Below are positions 55,701-63,665 of a DNA stretch of 64,000 bases, in pieces. This DNA comes from Lonicera japonica (taxonomy: Eukaryota > Streptophyta > Magnoliopsida > Dipsacales > Caprifoliaceae). The translations under genes were made by a program, and so were the position numbers. The notes beneath the pieces are model-generated. The model was not told where the DNA came from. It ran no database searches and saw only the letters and a list, made by a program, of their open reading frames with translations. The DNA lies in NCBI GenBank assembly GCA_021464415.1, contig CM038463.1, positions 310,001 to 374,000 on the forward strand. The letters run 5' to 3'. How positions within the stretch are numbered: the first letter of the stretch is position 1; each line of letters starts with the position of its first letter.

Positions 55701-56701
55701 ACTCCCTCCATACTCCCATTAGTCCGAAGAAACTTCTCATTTCAGCATGTCCTGAAAGCTTGGCACCTCTGCAAGAATAACACTCTCTGTAGTCTAAGGG
55801 CAAGCCGAAGCATGCTGAGAACCACCATCACAACCCCAACCACACACACAAACACGCAAGAAAACATCCAAAGCACCAAGATACCGAAACATTGCAAAAA
55901 TAGATGAGAATTAGACTCAGGAGACATACCTCAACAAAAAGAGTGAAGTGCAAGTGAAATAAACTTGCTCTCAATGATTGCGTACTTTATATGCAAGTTT
56001 CAATCATTTTATGTTTCTACTGACTTATCTACTTTGTTGTATGATATTGATGCCACCCATAGATATATCATTAAAAGCCTGTTCTACATTTAGATCGATG
56101 TAATGCAATGTTATCTGTTGTATCTTATGGACTTAAAAAACTGTAAGTTGGCATCACATTTTGTTTTTTTGCTATAGACTTTCTATCCGAATACTTTTCC
56201 ATTAAATTTGAGTTTTCATTTATTAGGGTATCAATAGGTCTAGGGTCGAGCAAATGGAAGAACGCTTGAAGGAAGATGTCCTGCTAGAAGCCGCAAGGTA
56301 ATACTTTTTCCCCATACCTTTTCTGGGGATGTTGTACAAAAATATTTAATACGTGTGTTTGTCCTTGGATATTCTTGCTCTGTTTGATGCCAAATTTATT
56401 TGCAAACCTGAATCAACAGATATGGAAATAAGATCCTTGTAACTGATGAACTGCCTGATGGTCAGATGGTGGATCAGTGGGAGCCAGTGACACGTGATTC
56501 TGTGAAAACGCCCCTAGAGGTACACTTGTTTCATTCATGTGAGCTATTGGAAGCATGGTGTGGTAACACCCTTATCAATCTGAAATGTTTTTCCAAATGT
56601 AGGTGTACGTGGAACTACAAACCAAAAGGTATCTTGTTGACTATGAACGCGTTCCTATAACAGATGAAAAATCACCAAAGGAGCAAGATTTTGATATTTT
56701 G
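37185..56701 (+). CDS. Paladin-like phosphatase-domain protein, first six exons (continues beyond window)
   Basis: The exons are 37185-37334, 41280-41411, 51230-51301, 56227-56297, 56420-56519 and 56603-56701. All have GT-AG borders and join in frame (phases 0,0,0,2,0) to 208 residues with no stop. The protein starts MSIPKEPEQVM, then VLGKKTILKSDHFPGCQNK, then the conserved block LWINLREEPVVYINGRPFVLRE across exons 2-3, and LPDGQMVDQWEPVT in exon 5. These match plant homologues of animal paladin (PALD1), a family with repeated phosphatase-like domains; the catalytic loops lie in exons further downstream. A plant family member is about 1,200 residues long, so most of the gene is off the right edge. 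Introns 1-3 (3.9, 9.8 and 4.9 kb) are enlarged by transposons. It is the only convincing host gene here. Confidence 0.88.
37335..39843. other. Paladin intron 1, left part: no confident gene
   Basis: There are no complete features. A weak LINE-like remnant may lie at 38459-38680 (SFSWDWHFRRSLND on the plus strand resembles the block before LINE zinc fingers). An LTR-like stretch with a minus-strand TATA (CCTATTTATAGG near 39318) and a CT microsatellite (39251-39264) may span about 39.0-39.66 kb; no termini could be fixed. Confidence 0.35.
39857..40268 (-). mobile_element. 5'-truncated LINE (minus) in paladin intron 1
   Basis: The poly-T at 39857 is the A tail on the minus strand. The LINE C-terminal block (LWRCCCLAIAWCTWLERNSRFFEDK) lies at 40238-40120. 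The TSD TTTTAGTTAACAT is at 39844-39856 and 40269-40281, and a third copy follows at 40296-40308. Confidence 0.8.
40790..40940 (+). mobile_element. LINE 3'-end fragment (plus) in intron 1
   Basis: Matches the 3' end of the 58-62 kb LINE: GTGGACTTCTTGTTCACTTTCAGTCC, then ATCTATATAAGTTTTATTTCTGATCAAAATA and an A tail. Reconstructed only by similarity; the TSD was not found. Confidence 0.6.
41545..41740 (+). mobile_element. Possible LTR 5'-end fragment
   Basis: Starts TGTGACGCCCTGATTCC, a form typical of long Ty3-type LTRs, shortly after the exon 2 splice donor. It ends at the next LINE tail. Low confidence because only one terminus exists. Confidence 0.3.
41742..42300 (-). mobile_element. LINE fragment with RNase H domain (minus)
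   Basis: The minus-strand frame 42289-41792 (165 residues) carries an RVT_3/RNase H domain: KLNSDSCSKGNPGRSGGG, then FAETKALLQGV, and ENNMAADYLS. Many plant LINEs carry RNase H at the ORF2 C terminus. The poly-T near 41743-41755 is its A tail. Asp in SDS replaces the usual DGA/DGS, so it is probably inactive. Confidence 0.75.
42475..43857 (-). mobile_element. 5'-truncated LINE, RT C-terminus and zf-RVT (minus)
   Basis: The minus-strand coding blocks 43857-43754, 43750-43064 and 43027-42689 match the last third of the 58-62 kb LINE in order: NEALLGK.LWRFP.EQNAF, then WNFRLNVGDGSNIRFWLNRW, then the zf-RVT domain WKNGIPAKVKVLAWLA, then CVWRERNSRLFDDKE. Frame breaks separate the blocks. The tail is the plus-strand CTTTTTTGATCAGAAAC near 42472. 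Truncation is at NEALLG, about 43857. Confidence 0.8.
43858..44535. other. Intron 2 segment without recognised features
   Basis: About 0.7 kb of AT-rich sequence between two LINE fragments. No reading frame, repeat or terminus could be supported. Confidence 0.4.
44545..45207 (-). mobile_element. 5'-truncated LINE with TSD (minus)
   Basis: The TSD TGGTTTATC lies at 44536-44544 and 45208-45216, with further similarity upstream (CACCA). The frame 45161-44793 encodes the LINE C terminus (FAIHCSFASSVW-like, WRCCCKALLWCIWKERNSRIFKYKEE). The last ~50 bp at the 5' end repeat internal LINE sequence: GATAAGAGTTCGCACCATG occurs near 45038 and 45189. Confidence 0.8.
45217..46035. other. Intron 2 segment with short local repeats
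   Basis: A short repeat (GAGCAGACTCTAAAG near 45416 and 45476) is visible, and GTGTATATATCAAGGTATCAA near 45151 recurs near 45222. No gene recognised. Confidence 0.4.
46050..46230 (+). mobile_element. tRNA-derived SINE with 14-bp TSD
   Basis: 181 bp flanked by ACTCTTACAAGACC (46036-46049 and 46231-46244). It starts AACCCAAGGGGTCAGAGCGGTTAGG (A-box-like GAGCGGTTAGG) and has a B box GGTTCGGTTCC near 46113. It ends in A-rich tail. Same family as the SINE at 32088-33731, which starts almost identically. Confidence 0.88.
46460..46655 (+). mobile_element. Very short LINE 3' fragment with TSD
   Basis: TSD TCATARGTAGGAG (46447-46459, 46656-46668; one mismatch). The insert is T-rich LINE 3'UTR (GAGGACTTCTCGTCCTCC, TTATTTTATCAGGAGAAGG) with an A-rich end. 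Confidence 0.65.
46760..46952 (+). mobile_element. LINE 3'-end fragment (plus)
   Basis: Ends CTTGTATTGG...CAATATAAGTTTTGTTTCTGATAAAAAAAAA, matching LINE 3' ends at 40.9 and 62.5 kb. 5' end unclear. Confidence 0.55.
46953..47396. other. Intron 2 segment, possible minus-strand LINE tail
   Basis: TTTTTTTTGGTAAAATTAAAAAAAA near 47088 resembles a minus-strand LINE tail. Nothing else is recognisable. Confidence 0.3.
47397..47679 (+). repeat. Short copia-like LTR with primer site
   Basis: TGTTAGTTGGAAA at 47397 to ATACAATTCA at 47664 (268 bp), TATATATA near 47561, followed after two bases by TTGGTATTAGAGG (47667-47679), a tRNA-Met-type primer site variant. No matching 3' LTR or pol was found; the following ~0.6 kb is probably the remains of its interior. 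Confidence 0.6.
47680..48321 (+). other. Probable degenerate interior of the copia-like element
   Basis: No conserved domain. Contains repeated GTGAAAAGTG/GAATAGTGTTT motifs between about 47800 and 47920. Ends at the hAT-like insertion. Confidence 0.35.
48330..49152. mobile_element. Non-autonomous hAT-like element with GTATCG subterminal repeats
   Basis: The 8-bp TSD ATAGTACA (48322-48329 and 49153-49160) surrounds an 823-bp element. It starts CAAGGTAGTC and ends AGTACCTTG (inverted CAAGGTA). Both ends are crowded with GTATCGTATCG-like motifs (about 48345-48420 and 49005-49140), as expected for transposase-binding subterminal repeats. There is no transposase frame. An 8-bp TSD points to hAT; the terminal sequence is unusual for that superfamily. 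Confidence 0.75.
49357..50045. mobile_element. Possible decayed TIR element with microsatellites
   Basis: The left end TTCTAAAAATCGCGCCTAGGCGG and the right end GGCGCTAGGCCCTAGCCCC share GGCGC/CCTAGG motifs in inverse orientation. The interior holds a (GATA)n run (49530-49562) and a (TTA)n run (49710-49766). The right terminus is degraded and no TSD was found. Confidence 0.4.
50050..50190 (-). mobile_element. Plastid psbA terminator fragment (second NUPT)
   Basis: The minus strand contains AAAAAAGGAGCAATAATC...TATCAAGAGGG...ATTGCTCCTTTTTT, the inverted-repeat terminator of plastid psbA (psbA-trnH spacer side). The stem arms GGAGCAAT/ATTGCTCC are intact. Confidence 0.7.
50276..50683. repeat. 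3 x ~136-bp imperfect tandem repeat in intron 2
   Basis: Units start near 50276, 50411 and 50548 (spacing 135 and 137 bp). Each has GGGAATTTTC, then TTTATG...CTA(G/A)AACATTTATT(T/C)GAGTT. The third unit ends where a LINE tail begins. Confidence 0.8.
50684..51090 (-). mobile_element. 5'-truncated LINE (minus)
   Basis: Poly-T near 50684-50694 then GATAGGAAACAAGATTTTATT. The frame 51051-50848 encodes the LINE C terminus (VAVMWMIWIERNNRIFEGKEEE). It sits about 140 bp from exon 3; the 5' boundary is approximate. Confidence 0.7.
51302..51514. other. Start of paladin intron 3
   Basis: Unique-looking intron sequence between exon 3 and half-LINE D. No feature seen. Confidence 0.4.
51515..55165 (-). 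mobile_element. Half-LINE copy D, near full length (minus), in paladin intron 3
   Basis: The most complete uninterrupted copy (about 3.65 kb). Start: ACACAATGAAAC with the ATG at 55149. End: the hairpin GCCCATGATTGGGC (51552-51539), ATAGAGGACGT and a 13-base A tail (plus-strand T at 51515-51527). Between them lie only ORF1 and a 3'UTR of about 0.6 kb. Shared with copies A, B and E in coding sequence, hairpin and tail. It contains no endonuclease, reverse transcriptase or RNase H sequence. Confidence 0.8.
52036..55149 (-). pseudogene. Half-LINE D ORF1: DUF4283 / CCHC protein with three stops
   Basis: The same reading frame runs from 55149 to about 52.3 kb with three stops (about 54741, 54342 and 53799), then shifts frame near 52.3 kb. 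The N terminus is Pro/His-rich (PATIPHPPPITTPPLYHL). The DUF4283 domain spans about 54.1-53.6 kb (LPAIKLDESVYQKA, LIGRLTLPKGSSPLKVSD, RWGIKNDFKLTPTGRGYF). A zf-CCHC_4-like segment follows but its cysteines are mutated (CMHRHILGHLVGER). Next are acidic DDDGDGDGEAW and EPFPSWEARADLAFE blocks, and a basic C terminus. About 1,000 residues when intact. DUF4283 plus zf-CCHC_4 is the typical ORF1 of plant L1-type LINEs. Confidence 0.75.
55166..56226. other. Remainder of intron 3 with a 35-bp direct repeat
   Basis: AAAATGGCTRGCCCAAGTTA-containing repeats of 35 bp at 55377-55411 and 55605-55639 enclose 193 bp with a CTCTAATACCAT motif (primer-site-like on the minus strand), possibly a small LTR or TRIM remnant. 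ACTCCCTCCATACTCCCATT near 55700 resembles a Stowaway end. The last ~250 bp before exon 4 look unique. Confidence 0.4.
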
Positions 56702-56990
56702 GTGAGTTCTATCTTTTAGCGTTTGGTCCAAATTCTTCCATTAATGTTCCAAGTCCATTCACTAATTCATGTCTGCAAGAGAACTTTCTTTAATAACACC
56801 AAAACTGTGAATTACAATGAAAGGGGTATCCCTATTTATGCTAATCAAACCCCTAAACCTATTTGATCTACTAATACTAGGAAACTAAATTCTTCCCTAC
56901 TAAGGAAACCAAATCCTTATCAACTAGGAAACCACATACAAAAAATTATTAATACTAATCCTACCATAACTAAATTCTGAAGTCCAAAAT
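56702..56990. other. Start of paladin intron 6
   Basis: AT-rich intron sequence after exon 6. No feature identified. Confidence 0.4.
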
Positions 56991-56996
56991 AATGAA

Positions 56997-57284
56997 TTAT
57001 ACCCGATAACAATAAAATAACGTCAAATTAATTAGATAACAAAACACTTTTTTCTTTTGCATCCAGAAAGGTGAGTAAGTTCTAAATAGATGAGAAGAAC
57101 CGGTCATGTGGTTAGATGCACCAAAATCAATGATCGAAGGAGCAGAATTTAAATGACCAGATAAAGCATGAGGTTTGCTACCTGTTTGAACCAAAGAAAC
57201 ACTAGGAATGCCAGATGAGCGATTGGACTTCAAGCAATTTAAGAAGATGATACATCTGCTCTTTACTAAAGGGACTTGTTTCCC
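56997..57284 (-). pseudogene. Copia polyprotein fragment (protease region)
   Basis: The minus strand encodes FSKEQMYHLLKLL and, in another frame, PSIIDFGASNHMTGSSHLF, the copia zinc-knuckle-to-protease region whose active site is normally DSGAS (here DFGAS). Only about 280 bp, truncated on both sides. Confidence 0.7.
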
Positions 57285-58205
57285 ACACCCTCTCTCTCAA
57301 TTCACAAGTTCCCACACCTGTCAATCCTGTCAGCCAACCAATCTCTCCCATTGTGTCCCAATCAACTAGTTCAAATCCAACTAAAAACTTTGCTAGTCTC
57401 TTCAAAAATTCAAATGCTTCCTCCCCTACCATTCTTGCCCCTGTTCCTATCCCTTATTCCAATGGGAACCTGCCAGCCATCAAGCTTGACGAGAATGTCT
57501 ACCAAAAATATGTTTTAACTTGCCAATACATTCTCATAGGTAGACTTTCTTTACCTAAAGGATCAATCCCCCTCAAAGTCTCAGATTTTTTCTCTAAACT
57601 AAACTCCAGGTGGGGAATAAAAAATGGGTTCAAACTCACTCCAATTGGCAGGGTTTTTTTTTGCATTCGTTTTAAAAATGAAGAAGATCAAAATCAAGCT
57701 TGGTTTAAAGGCCACATCAATATTAATCCCGGTAATTTTAGATTGCAACCATGGCAAAAGGATTTCAATCCTGAATTTCAAAAGCATTCATCCTACCAGG
57801 TATGGATCAGGCTTCATGGTGTTTCTCAAGAGTATTGGGATCCTCAAATACTCATTAGCATTGTTAGTTTGGAGGGTCTTCCACAAGCAATAGATCCTAG
57901 CACCATGTCCCTCCTATATGGTATCTATGCTAGAATTCAAGTTGAGGTGGATCTCCTTCACTCTGCCACCTAGATTGCTTGTTGAAAGAGAAGGCCATAG
58001 TTTTGAAGTGCCTGTTACCTATGAGAATCTGCTGGCATTTTGCTCTCATTGCCATAACATAGGTCATCTCATTGGTGGATGTCGAATTTTGAACAGCATT
58101 CAGGAAGTAACTTCTAAACTTGGTAATTTGAGAGAGCAAAAAAGTAAACTTCCTGTTAAGCATGCTTCTGTAAAAATTCCCACCACAGTCAAACAAAAAC
58201 AATAG
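57285..58205 (+). pseudogene. Half-LINE E ORF1: DUF4283 and intact CCHC knuckle
   Basis: Open from 57285 to 57973, then continues in another frame to 58205 (one frameshift at about 57970). The complete DUF4283 domain includes LPAIKLDENVYQKY, LIGRLSLPKGSIPLKVSD and RWGIKNGFKLTPIGRVFF, then RLHGVSQEYWDPQILISI. The knuckle CSHCHNIGHLIGGC keeps the C-X2-C-X4-H-X4-C pattern, unlike copies B and D. Confidence 0.78.
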
Positions 58206-58259
58206 GACACGTCAAATCCTGTTAGTTGTGCTCTTCTTTCAGTTGAGGAGATTGTGAGG

Positions 58260-61200
58260 GGGTATAAAATAAGTAGTGAATTAAATATTTGAGAAGGTAT
58301 CGGGGTGGATGTCGGGGGTAGCAGTGAGAAAGGTTAGGAGGGGGAGGGGGTAGTTATAGTGGTAGATGAAGAAAATAAAAATAGAGGTTGCGGGATTGAG
58401 AATAGGCGGCCTATTTGCACAAGCAACGGGCATATATTGAAGGAAGAAAAATGGCTCGGAGTGAGCTTAACTGAAAGTGAAAAATACAATAAGTTTCTAA
58501 AGGAAATGGGGGTGAACATGGTGGTATTAGAGGGCAAGGGAAAAGGTGATGGGAGCAGTAGTATGCGAGGGTTGGGTAAAAAAGGGGCGAGGGAGCTTCG
58601 CAATCTTAAATGTGATGTCAACTACGATAGAGGGGGTGAGGGCAGCGCATTAAGAAAGGGTGACAGGTTCTCTATGAAGATAGTGTCGTGGAATGTGAGG
58701 GGATTGGGGGGGAGGGAAAAAGGAGAAGTGTCAAAGAGATAGTGTCGAAGGAAAAGCCGGACGTTGTTATTTTGCAAGAAACAAAGCAGGAAGATATCTT
58801 GAGGAGTTTAGTGGGGGTGGTGTGGGGCGTAAGATTCAAGGAGTGGGCATATATCCCGGCGGAAGGTAGATCAGGGGGTGTTAATAATATGGGATGTGAA
58901 GGTGGTATACTTTATTTGTTAAGTTGAAACCGAAACAAGGAGATATTTGGTGGATTTCGGGGGTATATGGCCCATGTCGATATAGGGAAAGAGGTGAGTT
59001 CTGGGAGGAGTTGGCGAGTCTATATGGTCTCTGCCGGAATAAGTGGTGCGTAGGTGGGGATTTCAACATTATCCGGTATCCGTCGGAGAAGAAAGGTGGA
59101 GAAAATGGGAGGTGAACTAGAAGCATGAGGAAGTTTGATGCCTTTATCAGAAATTTGGCTTTAACAGATCCGGGTATTAACAATATCAGCATCACGTGGT
59201 CGAATGGGAGAGCTCACTAACGTTTGGATAGATTTTTGTTTTCGGAAGGTTGGGAGGAGTTTGTGTTAGCGAGACAAGAGGCTTTGGTTCCAGTTGTGTC
59301 AGATCATTTTCCGTTGATTCTAGACACTAGCGCATTTAGATGTGGTCCAACTCCATTTCGTTTCGAAAATATGTAGTTAAGTCACAAGGAGTTTTTAGAG
59401 AGGTTTAAGGAATGGTGGGAAGGGTGTTCGATTCATGGGTGGGAGGGATACAAATTTATGAAAAAATTGGAGCAAGTGAAACATAAGATTAAGAGGTGGA
59501 ATGTGGAGGTGTTTGGGGACGTTAGAGTTAAAAAGGGGCAAATTTGTTATGATATTCAATGCATTGATGAGGAAGAAGCTAGGGGTTCCGTTGACGATAA
59601 CAAAGTTGTCGAGCGAAGAAGGCTAAAAGCAGAGTTAGATGAAATTATTCTAAAGGAAGAAGTATCTTGGAGGCAAAAGGCGAGAGTAAAGGGGTTTCGG
59701 AGTGGGATGCCAATTCTAAACTTTTCCACAAGGTCGTTAATCAAAGAAAGGCAAGCAAGTTAATCAGTAAGCTGGAAAAGGAGGATGGGTTGGTGGTGAC
59801 GGATGAGAGTGAGATTGAGAAAGAACTAGTGGAGTTTTTCAAGCGGTTGTACACCAAAAAGGAGAGGTCTAACATGGGATTTGATGGATTGGAGTGGAGT
59901 CCGATCAATTCCGAAAGTAAAGAATGGCTTAAGAGACCTTTTGAGGAAGAAGTTAAAACTGCGATAGACTCTTGTGAAGGTAGTAAATCATTAGGTCCGG
60001 ATGGGTACACATTGGAGAATTTCAAAAAGGGATGGGAAGTGATTAAGAAGGATGTTATGGAAGTTTTAAGGGAGTTGTATGACAATGGGGTGGTGAATGC
60101 ATGCTCAAATTCCACTTACATTTGTCTTATTCCGAAGAAGGCTGCCTCTTTCAAACTTAAAGATTTTAGACCTATTAGCCTTGTCACCAGCCTTTACAAG
60201 GCAATGGCCAAGGTGCTATCCTTAAGGTTGAGGGAAGTTTTGGGTGGACGGTGGGTTAGACGCAAGGGGCTTTCGTAAAAGGTAGACAAATTCTTGATTT
60301 AGTTCTTATTGCTAATGAGGGAGTGGAGGAGTATAGGGAGAGAAGGAGGGAGGGGGTGGTGATGAAAATTGATTTTGAAAAAGCGTATGATCATATAGAA
60401 TGGGATTTTGTTGACCATGTGTTGGAAAAGAAAGGGTTTGGTAGTAGGTGGAGGAGGTGGATCCGAGGATGTTTGTTGTCTATTAATTTTACCATGATGA
60501 TGAACGGGAGACCATGAGGGAATTTCAAGGCGTCGAGAGGGCTTCGGCAAGGGGACCCTCTATCTCTTTTTCTTTTTGTGTTAGTCTCAGATGTTTTAAA
60601 TTTATTGGTGGAGAGGGCAAAGAGTAGAGGCATGGTGGAGGGGTTCGCTATTGCGAGGGATAGGGTGAGCTTGTCACACTTACAATTCGCCGATGATACC
60701 ATTTTTTTCCTTTTTAAGGATGAAGTAAAAATCGGTAACCTTGTTGGCATTTTAGACATTTTCGGGTATGCGTCGGGTTTGAGAATAAACATGTCCAAAA
60801 GTGAGTGAGTGGGTATAAATATTGAGGAGGAGGAATTGAGAGGGTTAGCCAATGAAGTGGGGTGTGGGATGGGGAGTTGGCCCATGTCTTACTTAGCGTT
60901 GCCATTAGGGGACAACCCGAAGAGATTAGGTTTTTGGAGTCCGGTCGTTGAAAGAATTGGTAAGAGACTTGAGGGTTGGGCGAGGGGTTATATCTCGAAG
61001 GGTGGGAAGTTAACTCTCATTCAATCGGTTTTAGAGAGTATTCCAATTTATTATCTCTCTTTAGAATTCCAGTCACAGTAGCCAAAAGCATTGAAAAATT
61101 AATGAGATATTTTCTATGGGAGGGGTTTGATCGGGGGAAAGGGGAGCATTTAGTGAGCTGGGAGAAGGTTGGTAGTAGCAAGAAGGCGGGAGGGTTGGGC

Positions 61201-62540
61201 ATTGGAAATTTGACAAATAGAAATGAAGCACTGTTGGGGAAGTGGTTATGGAGGTTCCCGGAAGAACAAAACGCTTTTTGTCACTCTATTATTAAAAGTA
61301 AATATGGGGTTCAAGTAAATGGGTGGGATTCTAATGCGGTGTCTAGGGGGACACATCGCTATCCTTGGAAGGCAATTTCTGTAGGGTTAGAGAAATTTAT
61401 GGGAAATATCCGATATAAATTAGGCAATGGTGCCAAGATCCGGTTTTGGAGTGATAAATGGGTGGGTGAAGTAACTCTGACTGTTAAATTCCCTAGAATA
61501 GCTAGATTGGCTATCCATCCGGAGGCGTCGATTGCGTCTAATGTGAGTTGGGGTTCAAATAATGATGTTTTGTGGAACATTCTTCTTTGAAGAAATCTCA
61601 CTGTAGAAGAGGAATTTGTGTATGTGGAAATGTTGGGGTTTATTGGGAATTGTAATATTTCTAGAAGTGGAAGGGAGTCCAGAGTGTGGGTGGGAGATAA
61701 ATCTGGTCAGTTCACAACAAAGTCATTCTTCGAGATAATTACACGGTCCACTGTAGCAGGGGAGTTTGAGCCTCATGACATGGTTTGGAAGAATGGAGTA
61801 TCGTCAAAAGTGAAAGTTCTGACCTGGCTTGCTGCGCATAAGAAGGTAAGTACGGCGGATTTGTTGCAGATCAAAAGGCCGTATCTACAATTATCTCCCT
61901 CGTGGAGTGTTATGTGCAAAAGGAGTGGGGAAAGCTTAGATCATTTGCTATTGCATTGCTCTTTTGTGCACTCTATCTGGTGCAATATCCGTAGTGACTT
62001 TGACATGGTTGCTGCTCTTCCAAGTTCGTGGCACAATCTTCTTATAGAGAGGTGGTATTTTAAGGGTGATAAGAAGAAGTCTAAAAAGTTGTGGAGAAGT
62101 AGTTGTCTGGCGGTTTTATAGTGTGTGTGGAGAGAGGAATTCCAGAATCTTTGAAGGCAAGGAGGAAAATGTGGTAGAGATTTAGCATAGAATCAAGGCA
62201 TTGGCATCTTTGTGGGCGTTTTCTTTAAATGGGTTTGGAGGTCTTTCAGTCTCTGATATAGCTAGAGATTGGAAAACTGCATTGGTGTAGTAGAGTGGTG
62301 GAAAGTAGTATTTTTAGCCTGGTTCTATAGTTATTGCTGTTAGTTGGTGTTTGTGTAGGTTTGGGTAGTTTGTCCTTTTGTTGTGTGATGAGGTGGTGGA
62401 TGTTTTCTGTGATTTTTATGTATTTTCTCTGTTTTTTGGGGCTGGCTGTAGACATCTTGTCCACTCTCAGTCTCCCTTTTGCTTGTGTTCTTTTTATATC
62501 TATATAATCCTAGTTTTTGATCAAAAAATAAAATAAAATT
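58260..62540 (+). mobile_element. L1-type LINE inserted in half-LINE E
   Basis: It lies where copies B and D have continuous ORF1. It contains one long decayed ORF2 and a 3'UTR ending TATATAATCCTAGTTTTTGATC and an A-rich tail (about 62521-62540). Neither ORF1 nor a full 5'UTR is seen, so it is probably 5' truncated. Its 3' end is the reference for the short LINE fragments elsewhere in the paladin introns. The TSD could not be located. Confidence 0.8.
58673..62290 (+). pseudogene. LINE ORF2: endonuclease, reverse transcriptase, zf-RVT (broken)
   Basis: Order: linker RELRNLKCDVNYDR; endonuclease from MKIVSWNVRGLGG (58673) with CVGGDFN (about 59050) and VVSDHFPL (about 59296); reverse transcriptase with LGPDGY, DFRPISL (about 60165), MKIDFEKAYDHIEW (60363) and the FADD catalytic motif (60686-60697); zf-RVT domain WKNGVSSKVKVLTWLA (about 61790). 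There are frameshifts near 58720, 59690, 60250 and 61070, plus single-base stops, for example GRP*GNF, SE*VGI, LL*RNL and AVL*CVW. Most stops fit C-to-T or G-to-A changes. No functional product. Confidence 0.88.
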
Positions 62541-63665
62541 TGCCCACTCAGTTTCTCCTATGATCTCACAAGTTCATACTGTAACTGTCAATCCCTTACA
62601 CCCCCTTGTCTGCTATGATTCTGATCAAAATAATGAGGTATTGAATGCTGTTGATAGGCAACAAAATCAAGCTCATCACCACAATCCAACCTTACCCCCT
62701 GCTTATATTCGTAGCTCTACATCATCTTCATACATTGAGCTTACTTACAGTGTCTACACTGGAAGTTCTCTACATTCTTAAGTCAGAAAAGAAATAGGTT
62801 GCTCTAACTCTCCTCCTCACACTAGTACCATCGCTATTGATACTGTTATCCTATGTTCTCTCACCCCTGTGGATAAAATCAATATCATTTGGGATGGTAG
62901 GCCTTTACCTCAATTCAGAAATCAAGGCAAGCCTGGTCCTAAGCCCCCCTTGGCAGATCATATGTGGAACCCTTTCCTTACCATTTTACTAGAGCAAGAC
63001 ACAATAATAAGTACTCCCCACTCAGTGATCATCTTTTAGAGGATGATGGAGATGCAGAATCATGGGATCAAAAATCAGAGGACAATTTCATTGATTCCTT
63101 TGACCAAATGATTGCTTCACAAGGGTTATACTCTCCTACTGGTTCTGATCAGTATTTTGCTACCCCTAGACCTGATAGAAACTGGGCAGCGATGGTGGAT
63201 GAACCTCCACTTCAGGCATGGGAAGCCATGGCAAATGCAAATTTTGAAGCTGTAATTGCAAAAATTCCCACAGAAGAGGAATGCGTTCCATTAAAGCAAG
63301 ATAGTAGACCTTCCATTCTAGCACAAAACTTCCACCCCCTGGTCAAGCTGATCACAACACAAGCAATAGTTCACAATCCTTTTCTGGTGCTTCAACACAA
63401 GGGGGGTCAGATTACTCCCCTTCCCCAAGTTCAAACCAAAGCTCAAAGAAAGAAGAAAAGCAACACCCTCCCTCTTCACAAACAACAAAAGTTGAAAAAA
63501 GCTTTCATTAGAGACACCAAGTCAAAGGCAAGAGGAAAAGCTTCCACCTCTCATGCTCCATCTCCTCTTGATCATGATGAATATCAATGGAAAGTCTACT
63601 TTGATGATGAGGAAAAGAGAAAGAATGCTGCATCAGTTTCTGCAAAAAATAATTCTATTGTGTAG
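62541..63665 (+). pseudogene. Half-LINE E ORF1, C-terminal part
   Basis: Resumes after the LINE tail. The open part 62964-63665 contains DDGDAESWDQKSEDNF, RNWAAMVDEPPLQAWEAMANANFEA and DHDEYQWKVYFDDEEKRKNA, all paralleled in copies B and D, ending at 63665. Stops occur before 62964. Confidence 0.72.

Noticed and set aside
57285..63665. Single full-length LINE with DUF4283 ORF1 plus ORF2
   Set aside because: ORF1 coding sequence resumes after the LINE tail, and copies B and D are continuous there, so the LINE is a later insertion.
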